From: H111-94 sp034436045
Lineage (GTDB): Bacteria; Chloroflexota; Ktedonobacteria; Ktedonobacterales; Ktedonobacteraceae
Reading direction: 5' to 3'
NCBI GenBank assembly: GCA_034436045.1
Contig: DAOTVZ010000028.1
Location: 1-9,112, forward strand
Length of the DNA: 9,112 nucleotides
Shown here: positions 1 through 5,613 of the stretch, piece by piece
Position numbering within the stretch: position 1 is the stretch's first letter
Layout of the letters: every line of letters begins with the position of its first letter
Program-made: the position numbers and the translations under genes
Notes under the pieces: model-generated
What the model was told of the DNA's origin: nothing
The model's database searches: none
Seen by the model: the letters and a program-made list of their open reading frames with translations, nothing else

Positions 1-51
1 ATTCCATCTACCTTCGACAAGAACGGAATCCGTTACACCTTGTATAACCAT
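1..51 (-). CDS. Possible 5' end of a minus-strand gene, cut by the window edge
   Basis: On the minus strand an ATG (complement of 49-51) opens a frame that stays open for all 17 codons to the window edge, reading MVIQGVTDSVLVEGRWN. An AAAGGGG stretch (complement of 63-69) could act as a ribosome binding site, but its spacing of 11 nt is longer than usual. The gene would lie downstream of the P-loop/Csx3-like gene in the same orientation, about 118 nt after its stop. Seventeen residues are too few to recognise a family. Two plus-strand frames are also open here (to stops at 94-96 and nearby), so this is only the most plausible of several readings. Confidence 0.25.
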   Translation of the reverse strand, partial: MVIQGVTDSVLVEGRWN

Positions 52-157
52 CTCTATGTTGTCCCCTTTAGTGTTAGCAGTACACTAATAGCGTAATATA
101 GCCCTTCTTACCCACGCTATAGACAATATTAACATATGAGGTTATACTACAGAAGGG
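42..157. repeat. Cluster of inverted repeats in the gap left of the P-loop/Csx3-like gene
   Basis: Four perfect inverted-repeat pairs fall within 116 bp. GTATAACC (42-49) pairs with GGTTATAC (140-147). TTAGTGT (68-74) pairs with ACACTAA (82-88) around a 7-nt loop. ATAGCGT (88-94) pairs with ACGCTAT (114-120) around a 19-nt loop. CCCTTCT (102-108) pairs with AGAAGGG (151-157). The second and third could form adjacent hairpins just downstream of the minus-strand gene that ends at 170. No T-tract follows either hairpin on the minus strand, so a classical intrinsic terminator is not supported. Some of the pairs are mutually exclusive, so they cannot all form at once. The role is unknown. Confidence 0.4.
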
Positions 158-169
158 ATTGGGAAACAT

Positions 170-1330
170 TTAAGGCATAGGAATGAGCGTGCCGGGCTGG
201 TACGCTTCATCCCTGGCCGAGACCACGACTGCACCATGCAATTGTGGGGAGTGGCAGGCAATCCAGGGTATATCTTGTGCCAGGTAGAGGCGCACCAGAG
301 CTGTGACCAACCACGAGGGCATCTGCCCATCAATAATCAAGCCAATGTGTGGAACCGGCAAGGGGAACATCAGGCCATCAGCTTGCAAATAATCAATATG
401 CTTTATTGTAAGCTTTACATGCAGCACTTGCGCATTATCGTGCAGTTGCAGCGACGGTACGATATCTGGCTCGTGTGCCGCACCAAACTGAAGCACAGGC
501 GGCCTGATCCAGCCGTTGGACTCACCTTGCCGGGGATCAAACTGATAGAATGATGCCGGAGCCGTGAAGGCCGCCAGGGCAGCATAGAGCCAGTGGGGGC
601 CGCGTCCATAGACAGACAAGGAGGTTTGCGGAGATAACCGATCAAGCAGGCGAGGCAACAGTGCAGGTTCCCATTCCTGTGCATCCGGCACAAGGTAGTG
701 CAGCATCTGGGGCAGATGGAGCATCTCGCTGGGAGCATTGTCGCGGTAGCCACGTTCTAACTCATCTGGTTGATAGGAACTGAAGAGCGCGGCAATACGT
801 CCGGCAAGCAGTTCAAAGAGTTCTCCTTGCACGGGATGATGCCGCTCCAATCCAACCAGGGTTCCTTCGATCACGGGAAGCTTAGCCTTTACAAACGAGG
901 TACCCTGCTGTTTTGAGAAGAGTTGCGCAAGCGGAATCAACCCGCAGCGTTCAACCAGCGCCTGCCAGAAGGCACAGTTTTGAGCGTCTTCCGGCTTCAA
1001 TAACAAGATGGAGTGGGTGCAGCGGCGGAAAATATCTTCCTGTTCTCTTTGAGGTCTGCCGCCAACATCAACCAGCATGGGCAACAAACGATGCTCAATA
1101 TCACGGCTGATGCGCTCTGTGAATTTGCTGGTAAATTCACCTTTTATTCTAATCTCGCGCACCGTTTCCGCACTCGTTTCCTGCGACCAGTTGCCCTCGC
1201 CGTCAGGACAGGCACGAATCGCATGATGGGGTACGTTGCGGCGCGTCAGTTCTTTCGTTAAAGCGTACAACAAAACCGATTTGCCTGCGTGGGGTGGCCC
1301 ACCGATAATTACAGCCGGTAGAAAATTCAT
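170..1330 (-). CDS. csx3: P-loop NTPase fused to two Csx3-like segments (Csx3/Crn3-related, CRISPR-associated)
   Basis: This 386-residue protein joins an NTPase to a Csx3-type region. Residues 11-18 (GPPHAGKS) are a clean Walker A motif. LLPMLVDVGG, with Asp88, is a plausible Walker B followed by a DVGG turn, as in SIMIBI/kinase-like P-loop proteins. Residues about 300-386 resemble a Csx3 domain (LIIDGQMPSWL, then AVVV, then a final PGTLI strand). Residues about 215-280 contain a second, less complete copy (VYGRGPHWL followed by FDPRQG). Csx3/Crn3 is a cyclic tetra-adenylate phosphodiesterase of type III systems. Compared with the archaeal enzyme as I remember it, copy 1 keeps the Asp and Arg (D265, R267) but has Thr for the catalytic His, and copy 2 has lost all of them. 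Cleavage is therefore doubtful, and cOA binding or NTP-driven regulation is possible. The ATG at 1330-1328 is preceded by CAGGAGTG (complement of 1338-1345). It is transcribed divergently from the CARF-HTH gene. The gene call is firm; the domain naming is from motif reading. Confidence 0.82.
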   Translation of the reverse strand: MNFLPAVIIGGPPHAGKSVLLYALTKELTRRNVPHHAIRACPDGEGNWSQETSAETVREIRIKGEFTSKFTERISRDIEHRLLPMLVDVGGRPQREQEDIFRRCTHSILLLKPEDAQNCAFWQALVERCGLIPLAQLFSKQQGTSFVKAKLPVIEGTLVGLERHHPVQGELFELLAGRIAALFSSYQPDELERGYRDNAPSEMLHLPQMLHYLVPDAQEWEPALLPRLLDRLSPQTSLSVYGRGPHWLYAALAAFTAPASFYQFDPRQGESNGWIRPPVLQFGAAHEPDIVPSLQLHDNAQVLHVKLTIKHIDYLQADGLMFPLPVPHIGLIIDGQMPSWLVTALVRLYLAQDIPWIACHSPQLHGAVVVSARDEAYQPGTLIPMP

Positions 1331-1422
1331 ACGACGACACTCCTGTTTTTAATCTCAGATAAAATATCTGTTCTACCTCAATACACGGAAGAGTATTCTA
1401 ATATAGAATGAGAGGCGGTTCC
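1331..1422. promoter_or_regulatory. Divergent intergenic region with two 6-3-6 palindromes (candidate operators)
   Basis: The gap between the two divergent genes holds two perfect palindromes of the same architecture, a 6-bp arm, 3-nt spacer and 6-bp arm. One is CAGATA-AAA-TATCTG at 1356-1370 and the other is ATTCTA-ATA-TAGAAT at 1395-1409. Their centres are 39 bp apart and the arm sequences differ. The second covers the ATG at 1408-1410, which fits an operator upstream of the better-supported GTG start at 1423. Promoters for both directions must lie here, but I see no convincing -35/-10 pair; TAATAT at 1399-1404 is only a loose -10 candidate. A natural but unproven binder is the adjacent HTH protein. 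Confidence 0.45.
1410..1415 (+). promoter_or_regulatory. Ribosome binding site favouring the GTG start of the CARF-HTH gene
   Basis: GAGAGG lies 7 nt upstream of the GTG at 1423-1425, a normal Shine-Dalgarno position. The in-frame ATG at 1408 has only GGAAGAG (1387-1393) upstream at 14 nt, which is too far, so the GTG start is preferred. Confidence 0.5.
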
Positions 1423-2313
1423 GTGACTCAGCCAGAGCCACCACATATCTTGCTGGCAACCCTGGGTAGTCAGCCCCAGATCGTCACCTTTGCCCTGGAT
1501 CTGCTGCTGGCCCAATCCATCCCGATCAGCCAGGTCATGGTTGTTCATCCGGCGAACTACCCCGGCCTGCCAGAGTCGTTCGCGCGTCTCAACGCCGAGT
1601 TTGTCGAGGATCGCTACCAGTTCAACGGTCGCCCGCTTACCATCCATCTGCGCCGCCGCGTGCTTCAATGGTACGATCAGCCCATCGCCGATATCGTAGA
1701 CGAGCAGTCTGCCGATCATGTCCTCAACGCTATGGATCGACTCCTGCGCGAGTTGAAACAAGGTGCTAATCCTTATATTGTTCATTTTCTGATTAGCGGA
1801 GGACGTAGACTGATCTCCTTTCTCTCCATCACTGCCGCTATGCTCAACTTCGACACACCCGACCGGCTCTGGCACCTCTATACGCCCGAAACAGTACGAG
1901 AGCGTGTCAGAAACAGCGGCCTCATGCACGTGACGCCCGCCGATGGTGTGCGCCTGATCCGCGTACCCTTCGCCAGCCTGAGCCAGCCGTTGCTCAAACA
2001 CACCCTGCAAGGCGGCGTCAATGATGCCAGCACATTCTTACGTATACGCAACCGCCAGCAAGAGGCCGAGGAACGCGCGCGCTGCCAGCGCGTGATAGAT
2101 CAACTGACCCGGCGTCAACGCGAAGTGCTACAGGCATTTGCCAGTGGACTGGACGCGCAACAGGTGGCTCAGAAACTCAATATCACACCCGCCACCGTCA
2201 GCACCCATACCAACAGGCTGCTCACTATATGTCGCGAAGTATGGCCCGACGAGTCGTTTCACGACTACCGTTCCATGCGCCACAAATTCACGGCATACTT
2301 CAGCGACGAATGA
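1423..2313 (+). CDS. CARF-domain protein with LuxR-type HTH: predicted cOA-responsive transcription factor
   Basis: Numbered from the GTG at 1423 (296 residues; 301 from the ATG at 1408). The N-terminal half reads as a CARF Rossmann fold of the NE0113-like type. It has a first-strand motif ILLATLGSQPQIV (9-21) and a second ligand-site motif ISGGRRLISF (124-133), followed by DRLWHLYTP. A charged linker (about 205-227) leads to a LuxR/GerE-type helix-turn-helix at about 228-270 (LTRRQREVL, then QQVAQKLNITPATVSTHTNR). No HEPN, PD-(D/E)xK or other nuclease motif is visible. CARF domains bind cyclic oligoadenylates made by Cas10, so this should convert cOA into a change in transcription, as proposed for Csa3, although Csa3 uses a winged HTH. 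It sits between the Csx3-like gene (divergent) and cmr1 (same strand, 130-bp gap), so it may control either or both. The domain assignment is strong; ligand and targets are inferred. Confidence 0.85.
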   Translation: MTQPEPPHILLATLGSQPQIVTFALDLLLAQSIPISQVMVVHPANYPGLPESFARLNAEFVEDRYQFNGRPLTIHLRRRVLQWYDQPIADIVDEQSADHVLNAMDRLLRELKQGANPYIVHFLISGGRRLISFLSITAAMLNFDTPDRLWHLYTPETVRERVRNSGLMHVTPADGVRLIRVPFASLSQPLLKHTLQGGVNDASTFLRIRNRQQEAEERARCQRVIDQLTRRQREVLQAFASGLDAQQVAQKLNITPATVSTHTNRLLTICREVWPDESFHDYRSMRHKFTAYFSDE

Positions 2314-2318
2314 AGTAT
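2295..2318. repeat. Hairpin or palindrome spanning the stop codon of the CARF-HTH gene
   Basis: ATACTTCA (2295-2302) and TGAAGTAT (2311-2318) are a perfect 8-bp inverted repeat around an 8-nt loop, and the second arm contains the TGA stop (2311-2313). It is AT-rich and has no following T-tract, so it is a weak terminator candidate. It could be an operator or an mRNA processing element between the regulator and the cmr genes. Confidence 0.4.
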
Positions 2319-2341
2319 ACACTATCGGGCAGGAAAAATAA

Positions 2342-2372
2342 TCATAAGTATTCATGAAAAATCTCATAAGTA
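2342..2372. repeat. Direct repeat TCATAAGTA x2 upstream of cmr1
   Basis: TCATAAGTA occurs at 2342-2350 and again at 2364-2372, a 22-bp offset that is close to two helical turns. This lies in the 130-bp gap (2314-2443) between the CARF-HTH gene and cmr1, which otherwise shows no coding sequence that I support. The same-face spacing suits a DNA-binding protein, but no promoter boxes are clear enough to anchor it. Confidence 0.35.
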
Positions 2373-2429
2373 GTTTGGATGTCATCGCTTGCAGGGCATG
2401 TTACCATAGCAATACCGAACAAGCAGAAG

Positions 2430-2436
2430 AAAGGTG
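2430..2436 (+). promoter_or_regulatory. Ribosome binding site that sets the cmr1 start
   Basis: AAAGGTG lies 7 nt upstream of the ATG at 2444. The in-frame ATG at 2354 has no Shine-Dalgarno at a useful distance; the nearest AGGA is 19 nt away. Confidence 0.5.
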
Positions 2437-2443
2437 TGCGTGG

Positions 2444-3514
2444 ATGCAAGGAATCAAATTCAACATACAAACGGTCACGCCTCTATTTATGGCCGGGGCA
2501 GATCAGGCCACCGCCGAACTGCGCGTACCCTCGTTTCGTGGCGAAATGCGCTACTGGTTCCGCGCGCTGGTCGCTGGCCTCGTCGGCACTGATACTGAAG
2601 GGCTGAAGCAGGTAAGAGACCTTGAGGCCAATGTCTTTGGAACAACAGATCGTGGTTCAGCAGTTGCTATTCATCTATCAGATGTGAAAGGCTCCATTCG
2701 AGAGTTCACCGAGTCAATCAGCGAGAGAGGAACGGACGGAAGATGGCAAGCGACGGGCAAAGGGTATCTGCTCTGGTCGATGGCACAAAGTGGAAGACCT
2801 GGAAGAAACTTTAAACCAGCACGTCGCTATTTTCCGCCCTCTACCACCTTCAATCTCGAATTAGCTGCGCGCGGAACCGGAGGAGAAGAACTGCAACAGG
2901 CCATTGCCGCATTCTGGCTGCTCACAAATCTTGGCGGCGTCGGCTCACGCTCCCGCCGTTGCGCCGGCAGCTTGTTCGCCCAGGTTGTTCCATCAGCACA
3001 AAAAAATGCAGAAACAATCAACAACATCACCACCGATCTTTCATTCAAACCGGTCGCAAACGTCGCTGCTCTCAAACAACATCTGGAGCGCGGCATTGCA
3101 ATCGCACGAACACTCGTCAAAACCGACCAGAGCAATCGGCGACCAGTTCACGAGGCAAACTTCGATGCCCTCTCGAAAGAAACCTGCCGCATCTGGATAC
3201 TGCAAGATCGTGGTAAACCCTGGAACAGCGCAGATGATGCTATGAGAGCCATCGGTGCAGATTTACAGTGGTGTCGCAGCGGTATCAAGCCGCTGGAAGA
3301 TCGCGCCATCTTCGGTTTGCCCTTAAAAGACGTTACAAATGCAAGACGAGCCTCACCCTTGCTGTTACGTATCACTCAACTACAGGGTAACAAGTACGTG
3401 GGCGTTGCCGTACTATTCAAGACATTTTACAGGGATATCTATATGGAAGACTACGACGAGATTATTGCCGATTGGCTTAACACCTTCGATAGCAGTATAG
3501 AGGTGACGCTATGA
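2444..3514 (+). CDS. cmr1: Cmr1, type III-B RAMP subunit
   Basis: A 356-residue Cas7-like RAMP protein that caps the Cmr backbone near the 3' end of the crRNA and helps capture target RNA. The N-terminus has the family signature: TVTPLFMAGAD (10-20), then ELRVPSFRGEMRYWFRAL (25-42). A Gly-rich RAMP loop, LGGVGSRSRRCAGSL, follows at about 163-177, with Cys where the family usually has Gly after RR. The frame is open back to an ATG at 2354, which would add 30 residues (beginning MKNLISSLDV) with no family resemblance. The ATG at 2444 has a good ribosome binding site and places the first RAMP strand at the usual position, so it is chosen. The stop overlaps the cmr2 start by 4 nt (ATGA at 3511-3514). 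Confidence 0.93.
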   Translation: MQGIKFNIQTVTPLFMAGADQATAELRVPSFRGEMRYWFRALVAGLVGTDTEGLKQVRDLEANVFGTTDRGSAVAIHLSDVKGSIREFTESISERGTDGRWQATGKGYLLWSMAQSGRPGRNFKPARRYFPPSTTFNLELAARGTGGEELQQAIAAFWLLTNLGGVGSRSRRCAGSLFAQVVPSAQKNAETINNITTDLSFKPVANVAALKQHLERGIAIARTLVKTDQSNRRPVHEANFDALSKETCRIWILQDRGKPWNSADDAMRAIGADLQWCRSGIKPLEDRAIFGLPLKDVTNARRASPLLLRITQLQGNKYVGVAVLFKTFYRDIYMEDYDEIIADWLNTFDSSIEVTL

Positions 3515-5613
3515 CAAAATACATGCTGCTCTTCTCGCTAGGTCCCGTGCAATCCTTCATCGCTCAGGCCCGCAAAACCCGCGACCTCTGGCTCGGTAGC
3601 TACCTGCTCTCTCTTTTGATGGAGGCGGGAATGAAAGGTATAGCAGAGGAAAGTTTTATATTTCCTGCCAAACAGAAAATACAAGACAATATCCCTGATC
3701 TACCTAATAAGTACATTGCAGTCTTTGATAAAATTGAAGATGCGCGAGGCGCAGCAGAGCAAAGCGAAGCCCAAATACACACTTGCTGGCTAAGCATTTG
3801 TAAAGATGTATGGGACGATATTATTGCAAGGCACCCCGATAGTAAAACAGAAAAACTAAAAGCCATATGGGACAGGCAAATTAATCCCAAAACATTCTTT
3901 GAGATATTCTGGACTATTGTAGAGGGTGACGAGGCTGAATACAGCGCATGGCTCACACAAACCCAAGAGATATTAGCAGCACGTAAGTGGCTACGCCATG
4001 TGACAAAGGATGATGATAGCATTTTTGCAGGAGCCGACTCCGATACATTCCCTCTCGCTGAGAACGGAGAGAAAAGCACAATTTCAGGAGAGCGTGAAGC
4101 ATTACATGGCAACCAGCGTCCACGCCAATTCTGGCAGCAGCTCGCTGCCGAGATTATCAAAATGCGCCTGGCTACTGAAATAAAAACTGGGGGAGGAGAG
4201 CGTTTAGACGCCATCGACACAGTGAAACGCTTCGCCTATCGCACCAAAGTATTGCGCGAAAAGAATATCGACGCAGTTTTTCCTTCTACTAGTTCCGTTG
4301 CTACTGCTACATTTGTAGAGCAATTGTTGCAACACGAACAAGAGATAAACAAAGCTGTACTAGACAGATGGCTTAAAGCCACTGAAGAGCCGTTGGATAC
4401 GATGACAGCAAAAATGATCCCCTACCTTGAAACAAAGGCCGAAGAGAACCACTCAAGGCGCAAGATATTAAAGCGTGATGGCGACTGTTACTTTCCAGAA
4501 ACCTTTACAGCTCAGCGTTTAGAAAAAGACTATGGCTTTCAACCAGGGAAAGAGGCCGAAGAGCGAGCAAAGCAAGGGCAAATTGCACTCGCAAACCTGT
4601 TCAGAGAAACTAGCAGCTTAGCTATCACGCGCCCAACACCATACTATGCCATGATACAGATGGATGGCGATAAGATGGGAACCTTGTTGGGCAAAGTTAA
4701 AGACAAGGAAGAACATAAAGGCATCAGCGGAGCATTATCACGTTTTTCGCGGAACCATGCACCAGAGTTAGTAGAAAGGCAATATCCGGGGCGGCTGATC
4801 TACGCTGGTGGCGATGATGTTTTCGCGCTGGCCCCGCTCGCCCGTGACATAAAAGATGTATCATCGGGTGAGATAGTCACTGTGCTGAATCTGGTAGATC
4901 GGTTACAACGCCAATATGTAGACGATGTGCGTCCTAAAGTAAAAGATGTGGAATCTCAACAAAAGGTCACGGCCAGCATTGGCGTTGCCATCGCGCACCA
5001 CTATACCTCGCTTTCCTACGTGCGTCGAGTATCCAAAGATGCAGAGGCGCGGGCGAAAAAGCACTATGGGCGCAACGCGCTGGTCGTCACCATCATGCGC
5101 CGCTCTGGTGAGCAAACGCAGGTAGGCTGCAAATGGCACTACGATGGTCTTGCAAAAGAAGCACAGCCTATTCATCTGTTTACAGAGTTCTATCGCCTAC
5201 TAAGAGAGGATATTATCTCACCAAAGTGCATTTATACACTGCTAGAAGAGGCGCGCAACCTGCTTGAGTGGCCGGTTGATGAAGAAAACAAGGAGACTCA
5301 GGAGCAGGTCAAAGAAAAACAGCGTTCGGCCCAGATCAGCGAGATCAAGCGCGTACTCATCCGCCAGACCGACTCTAAACAACGAGAACACTTCACGAAA
5401 GAGGCGGCAGAGGCGATGGCAAAAAATATTGTAGCGCTGGCCGATGCGATGGATGCGACGGCAGATAAAGAGTACAAGGAAAATCATCCCAATGCCACTC
5501 ATGGGGAGAAGAAATCGACAGAGCTACACAGCACAGAGCGAAGGTATGGGTTGGTTGAAGTACTCGGTTGGTTGCTCGTCATGAATTTTCTGGCTCGAAA
5601 GGAGGAAGAATAA
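3511..5613 (+). CDS. cmr2: Cmr2 (Cas10, type III-B), HD-less, with intact cyclase motif
   Basis: The large subunit of the Cmr complex, 700 residues. It opens directly with the Cmr2 signature SLGPVQSFIAQARKTRDLW (9-27) followed by GSYLLS, so the N-terminal HD nuclease domain found in longer Cas10 proteins is absent. The first Palm strand carries DGD (385-387, in MDGDKMG). The cyclase site GGDD is at 433-436 (YAGGDDVFAL), and a second-Palm stretch VTASIGVAIAHH follows. On target binding this site is expected to make cyclic oligoadenylates from ATP. There are only five cysteines and no CxxC pair, so the zinc ribbon seen in some Cas10 proteins is missing. The C-terminal helical domain is rich in Lys/Glu. 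GAGGTGA (3500-3506) serves the ATG, and translation is coupled to cmr1. The region around 3640-4000 is visibly more AT-rich than the neighbouring genes. Confidence 0.96.
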   Translation: MTKYMLLFSLGPVQSFIAQARKTRDLWLGSYLLSLLMEAGMKGIAEESFIFPAKQKIQDNIPDLPNKYIAVFDKIEDARGAAEQSEAQIHTCWLSICKDVWDDIIARHPDSKTEKLKAIWDRQINPKTFFEIFWTIVEGDEAEYSAWLTQTQEILAARKWLRHVTKDDDSIFAGADSDTFPLAENGEKSTISGEREALHGNQRPRQFWQQLAAEIIKMRLATEIKTGGGERLDAIDTVKRFAYRTKVLREKNIDAVFPSTSSVATATFVEQLLQHEQEINKAVLDRWLKATEEPLDTMTAKMIPYLETKAEENHSRRKILKRDGDCYFPETFTAQRLEKDYGFQPGKEAEERAKQGQIALANLFRETSSLAITRPTPYYAMIQMDGDKMGTLLGKVKDKEEHKGISGALSRFSRNHAPELVERQYPGRLIYAGGDDVFALAPLARDIKDVSSGEIVTVLNLVDRLQRQYVDDVRPKVKDVESQQKVTASIGVAIAHHYTSLSYVRRVSKDAEARAKKHYGRNALVVTIMRRSGEQTQVGCKWHYDGLAKEAQPIHLFTEFYRLLREDIISPKCIYTLLEEARNLLEWPVDEENKETQEQVKEKQRSAQISEIKRVLIRQTDSKQREHFTKEAAEAMAKNIVALADAMDATADKEYKENHPNATHGEKKSTELHSTERRYGLVEVLGWLLVMNFLARKEEE
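5598..5605 (+). promoter_or_regulatory. Strong ribosome binding site that sets the cmr3 start
   Basis: AAAGGAGG is a near-perfect Shine-Dalgarno 7 nt before the ATG at 5613. It rules out the upstream in-frame start at 5568, which lies inside cmr2. Confidence 0.75.

Noticed and set aside
1371..1404. TTCTAC and TATTCT 17 bp apart as a promoter for the CARF-HTH gene
   Set aside because: The -35 box matches the consensus at only two of six positions, so the pairing is not better than chance.
1378..2010. A 210-codon minus-strand open frame opposite the CARF-HTH gene
   Set aside because: It is a shadow of the plus-strand gene, whose frame carries clear CARF and HTH motifs. The antisense translation shows no recognisable domain.
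2354..2443. Thirty extra N-terminal residues for Cmr1 from an upstream ATG, with a possible short Cys-containing leader
   Set aside because: There is no ribosome binding site at a usable distance. The Cmr1 family pattern begins at the ATG at 2444, which has AAAGGTG at 7 nt.
3600..4220. A 206-codon minus-strand open frame opposite cmr2
   Set aside because: It lies wholly within cmr2, is Ser/Cys-rich as antisense shadows often are, and has no supporting motif.
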